Of a stretch of 21,687 bases of DNA, positions 8,426 to 15,275 are shown piece by piece. How positions within the stretch are numbered: the first letter of the stretch is position 1; every line of letters starts with the position of its first letter. Origin of the DNA: Mesoaciditogaceae bacterium. GTDB taxonomy: Bacteria; Thermotogota; Thermotogae; Mesoaciditogales; Mesoaciditogaceae. Location of the stretch: assembly GCA_015486145.1 (NCBI GenBank), contig WFSH01000165.1, forward strand, positions 1-21,687. Direction: 5' to 3'. The notes beneath the pieces were generated by a model. The model was not told where the DNA came from, searched no databases, and was given only the letters and a program-made list of their open reading frames with translations. The position numbers were made by a program, and so were the translations under genes.

Positions 8426-8836
8426 ATGGATGAAAGATGTTCTGTGTGTGGACGAAGGGCAAGTGTGGTAGTTGATATGCATTCAATGGGTTTAACAAAA
8501 CATGTGGCGTATTGTGATGATTGCTTGAGAAATGTGCTTAAAACTCCCGGAAAAAGAAATCCGCATCCCCAGATCAATGAATGGGTTCTGTTCAATTCAA
8601 AGCCAAAGCTTCAAATGAGAACTGAATTCTCAGAAATTGACTTTTTCAGTTTGTTAAGCGATAACCTTAAAAAGACATTCGGTAAAGAGCTTGGAGATGA
8701 AGAACGAATACGCTATAAATTAACGCGCTTGAGACGTGAAATGGAAAGGGCGATTCGAAGCGAAAATTACGAACTGGCGGGTATATTAAAGAGAGAAATA
8801 GATCAGTTAGAATCAAATTTTAAGAGAACCAGATGA
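8426..8836 (+). CDS. Zinc-finger / UVR-motif protein (McsA-like)
   Basis: A 136-residue protein with an N-terminal four-cysteine zinc-binding site (C5, C8, C30, C33) and, at the C-terminus (about residues 93-131), a UVR motif of the kind shared by UvrB, UvrC, ClpC and McsA: LTRLRREMERAIRSENYELA, then GILKREIDQLE. The middle carries a short proline/histidine-rich stretch (KRNPHPQINEWVLFN). McsA activates the arginine kinase McsB in Firmicutes, but no mcsB, ctsR or clpC is present here, so an equivalent role is not implied. It follows pth by one base and overlaps the YigZ-like gene by 4 nt (ATGA). Its role is unknown; a partner-binding adaptor for a UVR-binding Clp ATPase or for UvrB is possible. 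Confidence 0.85.
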   Translation: MDERCSVCGRRASVVVDMHSMGLTKHVAYCDDCLRNVLKTPGKRNPHPQINEWVLFNSKPKLQMRTEFSEIDFFSLLSDNLKKTFGKELGDEERIRYKLTRLRREMERAIRSENYELAGILKREIDQLESNFKRTR

Positions 8837-9438
8837 ATTTTGAAACGTTCGTTTCCGTTGCCGAAGATGTGCGCGAACGCATGAGAATCAAGCGTTCCGA
8901 ATTTATAGTTAATGTGCACAAAGTACACTCGGAAACAGAAGCCAAAGAATTTTTTGCAAAGATATTCAAGGAATTTAGAGATGCCACCCACAATTGCTGG
9001 GCGTATAAAATTGGTTCTCTCAAAGCTTCTTCCGACGCTGGAGAACCGTCTGGAACAGCCGGCATGCAAATACTGGGAAGCGTTGAATCGTTTAAATTGG
9101 ATAGGATTGCCGTGGTTGTTACAAGGTATTTTGGTGGCGTGAAATTGGGAATAAGAGGACTCATAGATGCGTATTCCAAAATCACAAGTCTCGCACTGAC
9201 GAAAGCCAAAAAGACCAAATTTTTAGTGGGGAGAAGGATTGCAGTTGAAGTGGATTACAAAGATCTGTCAAAAGTGACTTACAAATTCAAAAAAAGCGGA
9301 TATTTTTACACAAAGTCCCCACAATTCGCTGAGAAGATAAAATTGGAACTGTTTGTACCCAAAAACGCGAAGATCGATGTTCTTTACGAGAACCTTGGAG
9401 TGGATGAATTATCCGAGAAGGAACTTTTTCGCATTTGA
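8833..9438 (+). CDS. yigZ: YigZ/IMPACT family protein
   Basis: A member of the UPF0029 family, related to the N-terminal domain of eukaryotic IMPACT/YIH1, whose bacterial role is poorly defined. It has 201 residues, normal length. The hallmark segment runs from KRSEFIVNVHKVHSETEAK through the conserved SSDAGEPSGTAGMQIL to VVVTRYFGGVKLGIRGLIDAY. The C-terminal third (from about residue 135) matches the family's small ferredoxin-like extension. It overlaps the upstream UVR-motif gene by 4 nt and ends the operon: a hairpin terminator follows 38 nt after its stop. Cluster position with pth and bL25 fits the ribosome-associated role suggested for the family. Confidence 0.92.
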   Translation: MNFETFVSVAEDVRERMRIKRSEFIVNVHKVHSETEAKEFFAKIFKEFRDATHNCWAYKIGSLKASSDAGEPSGTAGMQILGSVESFKLDRIAVVVTRYFGGVKLGIRGLIDAYSKITSLALTKAKKTKFLVGRRIAVEVDYKDLSKVTYKFKKSGYFYTKSPQFAEKIKLELFVPKNAKIDVLYENLGVDELSEKELFRI

Positions 9439-9475
9439 ATGCGAAGTAACCATGTAAAAATTGTATATTGAACGT

Positions 9476-9507
9476 TGGCTACCATCCGAATCTTGGATGG
9501 TAGTTTT
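9476..9507 (+). terminator. Intrinsic terminator of the glmU-yigZ operon
   Basis: CTACCATCC (9479-9487), loop GAATCTT, GGATGGTAG (9495-9503) forms a perfect 9-bp stem, extendable by G-U pairs, followed by TTTT at 9504-9507. The U-tract is short, but stem and position after yigZ are good. Confidence 0.7.
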
Positions 9508-9543
9508 GATCTACACGTGACGTGAAAGAGTAGCAAACGGTTG

Positions 9544-9572
9544 TTGAATTTCCGCTCAAAAATGGCTATAAA
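9544..9572 (+). promoter_or_regulatory. Probable promoter of the fab operon
   Basis: TTGAAT at 9544-9549, a 17-bp spacer and TATAAA at 9567-9572 give a good sigma-A-type match. Transcription would begin near 9579, leaving a leader of about 185 nt, long compared with other leaders in this window, which leaves room for regulation between promoter and fabF. Confidence 0.5.
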
Positions 9573-9763
9573 TAAGGAACCATGTTTCGAGAGAGAAATT
9601 TAAAAGTTCGTATCATGTGGAGATATAAACGAATACCGTTCAGAAATTGAAGGGTGATCGATATTTTGATCTTTAAAAACCTTGAAGAATTGGGAATTCT
9701 ATCTTTGGCACGAATTTTGCTAATAAGAATTGGAAAATTTGTTTGAAAGAAAGGGTGGAAATT

Positions 9764-11005
9764 TTGAAAAACGAAAAAAGAGTTGTGGTAACTGGCATGG
9801 GTGTGGTTGCCCCGAGTGGGATTGGGAAAAATAATTTTTGGAATGGATTGATCTCAGCAAAGAGTTTTGCTTCACGCATAACGTTCTTCGATCCTGATGG
9901 ATACAGAACACAAATAGCGGCTGAAATAAAAGATTTTGAACCGTCTAAATACATGAGTTCTAAAGATGCAAGACGTTACGATCGATACACCCAATTTGGT
10001 GTTGCAGCTGCCAAAGAAGCGATCGAAGACTCTGGACTCTCGGAAGAGGCTGTGGCAAAAGCGGGGGTGATCGTGGCTTCAGGTGTTGGAGGAATATCCT
10101 CTCTCGAAAAAGAAATAAAGGTTTTGAATTCAAAAGGACCATCGAGGGTGAGTCCATTTCTCGTTCCAATGATGATAGCTGATACCCTTTCCGGAACTAT
10201 AGCCACGTTGTACGGTGCAAAAGGGCCAAATTTTGGAACCGTAAGTGCTTGTGCGTCGAGTGCCCACGCCATGATAGTAGCCTGTAATTTGATAAAGAAC
10301 GAAGATGTGGACGTGGTGATAACGGGTGGATCTGAGGCTCCAATTTCTCCCATATCCGTTGCCGCCTTTGGAAATATGAAAGCACTTTCAACCCGCAACG
10401 ACGAACCCGACAGGGCTTCTCGTCCCTTTGACAAAGATAGAGATGGATTTGTAATGGGCGAAGGGGCTGGGATTCTCGTCTTTGAATCGCTCGAATCGGC
10501 ACTCAAACGAGGAGCCAAAATATACGCAGAGGTCAAAGGATACGGAATGACCGCCGATGCGTATCACATGGTTCAACCTGATCCAGAAGGTAACGGCGCG
10601 GCAAATGCCATGAGATTGGCATTGAAATCGTCCGGGTTATCAATCGATAAACTGGATTACGTTAATACCCATGGAACATCCACTCCAGTTGGGGATTTGG
10701 CAGAAGTGCGGGCAATCAAGAAGGTTTTTGGTGATAGATCAAAAGATATTGTCATCAATTCCAACAAATCTGAAATAGGACATCTTCTCGGTGCGGCCGG
10801 AGCCGTGGAATTTATAGCATCCGTACTCAGTGTGAACAAATCTATGTTGCCGCCGACCGTGAATCTTGATAATTACGATCCTGAAATAGATTTGAACTGC
10901 GTTCCAAACAAACCTTTGAAAGTCGAGATAAGAAATTTCATATCCAATTCTTTTGGATTTGGCGGACATAACGCTTCCATTGTGGCGGGGAGGTTTGAGA
11001 GTTGA
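9764..11005 (+). CDS. fabF: 3-oxoacyl-ACP synthase II (beta-ketoacyl-ACP synthase)
   Basis: Condenses acyl-ACP with malonyl-ACP during fatty acid elongation. From the TTG at 9764 the protein is 413 residues and its Cys-His-His triad falls at C163 (SACAS), H303 (NTHGTSTPVGD) and H340 (NKSEIGHLLGAAGA), the same numbering as E. coli FabF. A longer version starting at TTG 9743 is possible, but the shorter start is preferred because AAAGGGTGG at 9750-9758 precedes it, it begins MKNEKRVVVTGMG like other FabF proteins, and the length matches. It is the first gene of the fab operon; its stop overlaps the next start (TTGA). Confidence 0.96.
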   Translation: MKNEKRVVVTGMGVVAPSGIGKNNFWNGLISAKSFASRITFFDPDGYRTQIAAEIKDFEPSKYMSSKDARRYDRYTQFGVAAAKEAIEDSGLSEEAVAKAGVIVASGVGGISSLEKEIKVLNSKGPSRVSPFLVPMMIADTLSGTIATLYGAKGPNFGTVSACASSAHAMIVACNLIKNEDVDVVITGGSEAPISPISVAAFGNMKALSTRNDEPDRASRPFDKDRDGFVMGEGAGILVFESLESALKRGAKIYAEVKGYGMTADAYHMVQPDPEGNGAANAMRLALKSSGLSIDKLDYVNTHGTSTPVGDLAEVRAIKKVFGDRSKDIVINSNKSEIGHLLGAAGAVEFIASVLSVNKSMLPPTVNLDNYDPEIDLNCVPNKPLKVEIRNFISNSFGFGGHNASIVAGRFES

Positions 11006-11745
11006 AGATCGTCACCGACGATTCAGTGGATGTCAGCAGCGTGGAAAAACTCCCTTTGTACGTTGATTGGAAGGGAAGAAAGATAAGAGTTTCTTCCATA
11101 AAAAGAAAATCCTATTTTCTTTCCAACAAACGTACTTACGTGGAACTTCCATACTACGAAGAAGTGAGAAGCATCTTGATAAAATACGTTGAGAAATCTG
11201 AAAACGTCGAGGTGCTGTTGCCTCTGTGGCCAACGATTTTTTTGAAACGCATAGTCTCGTTCGTTTCAGCGATAGTTGAAGGAATTGAATTGAAAGAGGC
11301 AAAGATGGATAATGTTGCCCTTGCGTTTTTCCTTAAAAGTGGGAAATCACTTGAAAAACTCCAGGAGTTCGCTCGAAAAAGTAGAACATACCTCTTGCTC
11401 CCAGACGTGTCTGTTTTGAAGAAAAATGGAGTGATACGAGAAGGGCAATTCAAATCTGTGATAACGAAATCGGTAAATCTTGTAAGGTTCAGTTATGGAG
11501 GAGTTCAGGTAAAGAGCAGTTGGAGTGTTAAGGGCGCGGTTTCAGAGGTGGTGAAAGAGCTAAGGTCTCAAAAACACTTCACCCTTGCGGTCAGACACAG
11601 CGGAAAAAGCAGATTGGCAAACATCTTGACGACCAAACTGATCTCTGATTTTGGTCACCGCGTCTCACTTGGATGGATGAACCCAGTGGCAGCTTCTCAG
11701 TATGGACACGATACCGTAACGATCAGTGTAATCCCGGAGGTGTAA
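11002..11745 (+). CDS. Divergent DegV-like (fatty-acid-binding fold) protein
   Basis: A 247-residue protein inside the fab operon. It begins MKIVTDDSVDV and continues KLPLYVDWKG, resembling the DegV start (VTDSTADLP, then PLYV). EFARKSRTYLLLPDVSVLKK (residues 122-141) parallels the DegV segment ending in a Tyr-Leu-Lys-Gly-Gly turn, and the C-terminus (about 218-247) resembles its last strands. DegV proteins bind fatty acids, and FakB paralogs present them to the kinase FakA. The usual head-group motifs (TSQPS, SSKLSGTY and terminal H-x-GPG) are not recognisable here: the equivalent stretches read VELPYYEEV, LLPLWPTIF and SQYGHDTV. It is about 35-40 residues shorter than typical DegV. GGGGAGG at 10987-10993 supports the TTG start, which overlaps fabF. 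The fold call is moderately sure; function is unknown. Confidence 0.7.
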   Translation: MKIVTDDSVDVSSVEKLPLYVDWKGRKIRVSSIKRKSYFLSNKRTYVELPYYEEVRSILIKYVEKSENVEVLLPLWPTIFLKRIVSFVSAIVEGIELKEAKMDNVALAFFLKSGKSLEKLQEFARKSRTYLLLPDVSVLKKNGVIREGQFKSVITKSVNLVRFSYGGVQVKSSWSVKGAVSEVVKELRSQKHFTLAVRHSGKSRLANILTTKLISDFGHRVSLGWMNPVAASQYGHDTVTISVIPEV

Positions 11746-11746
11746 C

Positions 11747-12154
11747 ATGAACGATGTGATGAACACATTACCTCACAGGTATCCATTTTTGATGGTAGAT
11801 GGAATATTGAGCAAAGGCAAAAATACGATAACGGCCTTTAAGAATGTCAGTTACAACGAGCCTCAATTTCAAGGACATTTTCCGGGGAATCCGATCATGC
11901 CCGGTGTTTTAATATTGGAAGGAATGGCACAAGCCGCTGGGTTGATGGCACTTGAACCTGGGAAGACTCCTTTGTTTATCGGGGCTGATAAGGTGAGATT
12001 TAAGAGTCCAGTGAAGCCCGGTGATAGAATTGTTTATGAAGTAGAACTCGTTGAAAGGCGTTTGGGGATGATCAAAGTCACCGCTGTGGCTAAGGTAAAC
12101 GATAAAATCTGTGCAAAGGCAAATTTACTTCTTGGGGCGAAGGAAGGAATATGA
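11747..12154 (+). CDS. fabZ: 3-hydroxyacyl-ACP dehydratase FabZ
   Basis: Hot-dog-fold dehydratase that converts 3-hydroxyacyl-ACP to trans-2-enoyl-ACP. It has 135 residues, typical. LPHRYPFLMVD (residues 8-18) and GHFPGNPIMPGVLILEGMAQ (43-62) are signature stretches, placing the catalytic pair at H44 and E58. The ATG at 11747 has GGAGGTG at 11736-11742. It follows the DegV-like gene by one base and overlaps fabH (ATGA). No FabA-type isomerase is present, so unsaturated chains, if made, need another route. Confidence 0.96.
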   Translation: MNDVMNTLPHRYPFLMVDGILSKGKNTITAFKNVSYNEPQFQGHFPGNPIMPGVLILEGMAQAAGLMALEPGKTPLFIGADKVRFKSPVKPGDRIVYEVELVERRLGMIKVTAVAKVNDKICAKANLLLGAKEGI

Positions 12155-13074
12155 GGTTTTCAAGAATCGTGGCTGTCGGAGGATATTTGCCCCCCAAAAC
12201 TTTGGAGAATGCGGAATTGGAAAGAAATGCCGGCTTTGACTCTGATTGGATATACGAAAGGACCGGCATACTAAAGCGGCATATATCCGAAGAAAGTGCC
12301 ACCGAAATGGGGATAAAAGCTTTGAGAGATGCAATGATGAGATCGAACATTTCCAACGAGGAAATCGAATACATATTCGTGGTTTCTAATTCAACCGATA
12401 CCTTGATACCGGGTATGGCTGGAAGGATACAGAGTTCTATCGCTCACCCTCTCGGAGGTGTGGATGTGCAAGCTGGATGTTCTGGCTTTCTCCAGGCAAT
12501 GGAAATAGCAGATTCTATGATAAAGTCAGGGGATTTTTCGACCATAGCAATCGTTGGAACGGAAAAATTATCCCGTATAGTGAATTGGAAAGATCTCTCG
12601 ATTGCCGGCCTTTTCGGAGACGGAGCAGGTGCCGTTGTTATGAAATCAAGCGAAAAGCCTGGTCTTATTGCTTCGTACTCGAGAATTCAAGGTGAAGGTT
12701 GGGAATCTCTTGTTCAGCACCGCGATAGTTATCTCGAAATGGACGGGAAAACGGTATTTAGATTTGCGGTCAGTGCAATTGAGGAAGCCGTGAACGAGGT
12801 ACTCAGGCGATCGAGTTTGAAGATTGAAGACGTCGATCTCATTGTACCTCATCAATCAAACGCGAGAATAATTTCAAGGGTGTCAAAAGATATGGGGATA
12901 CCGCTTGAAAAATTTCAAGTTTCGATAGCGGATCACGCAAACACCGCTGCAGCGTCAGTTGCCTTGGCTTTAAAGGATGCCATAGAGTCAAAGAAAATAG
13001 GTGAATCTTCGGTAGTTCTTACGGTGGCTTACGGCGCGGGTCTTGGCATAGCGTCCAACATTTTCAAGTTGTGA
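12151..13074 (+). CDS. fabH: 3-oxoacyl-ACP synthase III (initiating condensing enzyme)
   Basis: Starts fatty acid synthesis by condensing an acyl-CoA primer with malonyl-ACP. It has 307 residues, slightly short of the usual 315 or so. The Cys-His-Asn triad is C110 (VQAGCSGFLQAM), H234 (DLIVPHQSNARI) and N264 (DHANTAAASVALAL). WIYERTGILKRHI near the N-terminus is typical. The primer preference (acetyl versus branched acyl) cannot be read from sequence by eye, though it would decide whether iso-branched lipids are made. The ATG overlaps the fabZ stop. Confidence 0.95.
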   Translation: MRFSRIVAVGGYLPPKTLENAELERNAGFDSDWIYERTGILKRHISEESATEMGIKALRDAMMRSNISNEEIEYIFVVSNSTDTLIPGMAGRIQSSIAHPLGGVDVQAGCSGFLQAMEIADSMIKSGDFSTIAIVGTEKLSRIVNWKDLSIAGLFGDGAGAVVMKSSEKPGLIASYSRIQGEGWESLVQHRDSYLEMDGKTVFRFAVSAIEEAVNEVLRRSSLKIEDVDLIVPHQSNARIISRVSKDMGIPLEKFQVSIADHANTAAASVALALKDAIESKKIGESSVVLTVAYGAGLGIASNIFKL

Positions 13075-13087
13075 GGAGGTAGTTTAC

Positions 13088-14041
13088 GTGTTATCACGGG
13101 TGTGTGAAAGATTAGGTGTGGAATATCCAATAATTCAAGGTGGAATGGCGTGGGTTTCAACCGCGAAACTCGCGGCAGCGGTCTCTGAAAATGGAGGCTT
13201 GGGCGTGATCGCCTCTGGTGGAAGAGAGGCAGAATGGCTCAGAGCAGAAATACGCAAGGCAAAAAAGTTGACCTCCAAACCGTTTGGGGTAAACGTGATG
13301 TTGCTTTCGAAAAACGTGGAAGAGGTTGTAAAAGTTATTGTGGACGAACACGTGAATGTGGTGGTTTTTGGAGCCGGTAATCCTGCCAAGTACGTGAACT
13401 TGCTCAAAAGTGAAAACATAAAAGTTGTATCAGTTGTGGCATCTGAATCTTTTGCAAAGAGGATGGAATCCTACGGGGTAGATCTTATAGTGGCCGAAGG
13501 GAATGAAGCGGGAGGCCATGTTGGAAATGTTACCACCATGGCACTCGTTCCAGCCGTTGTGGAGAGCGTTTCAATTCCAGTGGTTGCCGCTGGAGGAATA
13601 GCGACGGGGAAACAGATAGCAGCTGCCTTTGCTTTGGGAGCAGAAGGTGTTCAGATTGGAACGAGATTTATAGCAACTGATGAATGTGAAGTCCATCCAA
13701 ATTACAAAGAGAAACTGTTAAAAGCCTCGACGCGTGATGCGATTGTGACAGGTCGTGTTACAGGCCATCCGGTGAGGGTGCTACGGAATCCGTTGGCTCA
13801 TGAACTGATCAAAATAGACGAAAGATGTGGTACTCAAGAGGATGTTGATCGGGTCGCTACTGGAAGTCTGAGAGCAGCTGCGGTAGAGGGAAATTTGAAG
13901 CGCGGTTCGTTCATGGCTGGACAATCTGCGGCGATGGTTAAAGACGTTTTACCCGTGGGTGAACTCATGAAGAGGCTGTGGAAAGAAACCGTTGAAACTA
14001 TAGAGAATATCACGATCAAGAACGTGGAGGTGAAAAGATGA
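13088..14041 (+). CDS. fabK: Enoyl-ACP reductase II (FMN-dependent)
   Basis: Reduces trans-2-enoyl-ACP to acyl-ACP as the last step of each elongation cycle. It belongs to the nitronate monooxygenase/FabK TIM-barrel superfamily and has 317 residues, normal. IIQGGMAWVSTAKLAAAVSE opens the barrel; the FabK signature appears as EGNEAGGHVG with histidine H144, the position of the key histidine in Streptococcus pneumoniae FabK. AAGGIATGKQIAAAFALGAE and GVQIGTRF are the FMN phosphate-binding strands. The GTG start at 13088 has AGGAGGT at 13074-13080. As the only enoyl reductase gene seen here, in a fab operon, FabK is much more likely than a nitronate monooxygenase. It closely resembles Thermotoga FabK-like proteins from memory. 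Confidence 0.93.
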   Translation: MLSRVCERLGVEYPIIQGGMAWVSTAKLAAAVSENGGLGVIASGGREAEWLRAEIRKAKKLTSKPFGVNVMLLSKNVEEVVKVIVDEHVNVVVFGAGNPAKYVNLLKSENIKVVSVVASESFAKRMESYGVDLIVAEGNEAGGHVGNVTTMALVPAVVESVSIPVVAAGGIATGKQIAAAFALGAEGVQIGTRFIATDECEVHPNYKEKLLKASTRDAIVTGRVTGHPVRVLRNPLAHELIKIDERCGTQEDVDRVATGSLRAAAVEGNLKRGSFMAGQSAAMVKDVLPVGELMKRLWKETVETIENITIKNVEVKR

Positions 14042-14979
14042 AAAACGCTCTGGTTTTTCCCGGACAGGGTTCTCAAAAGTTGAACATGATGAAGGATTTT
14101 TATGAGGAATTTCGAATTTCACGTGATGTCATGGATAGAGCGTGTGAGATTTTGAATTTTGATTTGAAGTCAGTGGTTTTTGGAAAAAACGATTTAGAGC
14201 TCACAAAAACGTACAACGCTCAACCCGCGTTGTTGACGGCTTCTGAAATGGTGTTTGAAGTTTTGAAATCAAAAGGGTTGAGTTTTTCGGCCGTTGCCGG
14301 TCACAGTCTTGGTGAATATTCTGCACTTGTCGCAGCCGGCGTTTTGCGTTTTGAGGATGCACTTCAAGCTGTGAGATTGCGTGGAATTCTCATGGAAAGT
14401 GCGATTCCCAGTGGAGCCGGATCTATGATGGCAATTCTGGGACTCCCTCCGGAAAAAGTTGAAAAAATCGTTGAAAGATTGGAAGGTGTGCATGTTGCAA
14501 ATTACAACTCTTTGAAACAAGTGGTTGTGAGTGGAGAAATAACCTCGCTTCTCAATTCGATGGAAACTTTCAAATCCGTTGGGGCTCGAAGAGTCGTTCC
14601 CTTAAACGTTTCCGGGCCATTTCACTCTCCGCTCATGAAACCGGCAAAAGAAAAGTTTTCAGAGTTCCTGAGCACCCTTGAATTTAGAAATCCGGTCGTT
14701 CCCGTGATTCTAAACGTGACGGGGAAACCCGCCGAAACGGTGAGTGAGATAAAAACGGCGCTCATAGATCAACTTACCTCGCCGGTGAGATGGGTGGCAT
14801 CTGTCAAGAGTATGGAAGAAATGGGTATAACGGATTACATAGAAGTTGGCCCGGGAAACGTACTGGGTGGACTTATCAGGAGAACCACAAAAGCAAACAT
14901 TCATTCGACCGATACGGTTGAAGAAATGGAAAAAAGCTTAGAAGAGGTGATGAACAATGCCAGAATTGCAGAAATCTGA
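14038..14979 (+). CDS. fabD: Malonyl-CoA:ACP transacylase
   Basis: Moves malonyl from CoA to ACP to supply extender units. It has 313 residues, typical. LVFPGQGSQK opens the protein; the nucleophile is S90 in GHSLGEYSALVAAG, with the partner histidine H196 in GPFHSPLMKPA. The start has GGAGGTGA (14026-14033), a near-perfect anti-SD complement, and overlaps the fabK stop (ATGA). Its last 23 nt overlap acpP in another frame. Confidence 0.96.
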   Translation: MKNALVFPGQGSQKLNMMKDFYEEFRISRDVMDRACEILNFDLKSVVFGKNDLELTKTYNAQPALLTASEMVFEVLKSKGLSFSAVAGHSLGEYSALVAAGVLRFEDALQAVRLRGILMESAIPSGAGSMMAILGLPPEKVEKIVERLEGVHVANYNSLKQVVVSGEITSLLNSMETFKSVGARRVVPLNVSGPFHSPLMKPAKEKFSEFLSTLEFRNPVVPVILNVTGKPAETVSEIKTALIDQLTSPVRWVASVKSMEEMGITDYIEVGPGNVLGGLIRRTTKANIHSTDTVEEMEKSLEEVMNNARIAEI

Positions 14980-15205
14980 AATACTTGAGGAAGTAAAAGA
15001 GGCACTCAGCGAACATTTGGGTGTGGATGTTGAAACGATAAACGAAAATTCGAAGCTTGTGGACGATCTTGGAGCGGATTCTTTGGATCTCGTGGAATTG
15101 ACCATGGATTTAGAGGAAAAATTTGAAATGAAAATTCCAGATGAAGACGTCGGAAAACTCACAGACGTCAAAAGTATTGTCGATTATGTAACGTCTAAAC
15201 GATAA
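14957..15205 (+). CDS. acpP: Acyl carrier protein
   Basis: Small acidic protein (82 residues) that carries growing acyl chains on a 4'-phosphopantetheine arm attached to S42 in GADSLDLVELTM. The helix II sequence and the acidic composition are typical. The ATG at 14957 has GAGGTGAT at 14944-14951 and lies 23 nt inside fabD. It is the last gene of the operon; no promoter of its own was found in the end of fabD, so its supply depends on the operon transcript and on a strong ribosome binding site. A strong terminator follows. Confidence 0.97.
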   Translation: MPELQKSEILEEVKEALSEHLGVDVETINENSKLVDDLGADSLDLVELTMDLEEKFEMKIPDEDVGKLTDVKSIVDYVTSKR

Positions 15206-15230
15206 CTCGATCTCCCCCTGCAAATGGAGA

Positions 15231-15260
15231 GATAAAAAGGGCCAAATGGCCCTTTTTATC
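15231..15260. terminator. Bidirectional intrinsic terminator between acpP and the radical SAM gene
   Basis: GATAAAAAGGGCC (15231-15243), loop AAAT, GGCCCTTTTTATC (15248-15260) is a perfect 13-bp stem. The outer A/T runs give U-tracts in both directions, so it can end the + transcript of the fab operon and the - transcript of the radical SAM gene, whose stop codon is 15 bp away. Confidence 0.9.
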
Positions 15261-15275
15261 TTCTGTCAACTCATT

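Larger units (their letters stand above)
9439..9763. other. Intergenic region: terminator and fab operon leader
   Basis: About 325 bp between yigZ and fabF. It contains the yigZ terminator, a probable promoter at 9544-9572 and a leader of about 185 nt before fabF. The leader holds a 6-bp inverted repeat (AGAATT, GGG, AATTCT at 9686-9700) and two copies of AAGAATTGG at 9685 and 9725, exactly 40 bp apart. A 22-codon open frame at 9582-9650 lacks convincing initiation signals. No riboswitch was recognised. Confidence 0.5.

Noticed and set aside
9582..9650. 22-codon basic open frame in the fab leader, possible leader peptide
   Set aside because: The AAGGA motif is only 3 nt from the ATG and would lie at or before the predicted transcript start; composition shows no attenuation-like codon run.
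9976..10536. 186-codon minus-strand open frame antisense to fabF
   Set aside because: fabF is intact with a full catalytic triad on the other strand; the antisense translation has no family resemblance.
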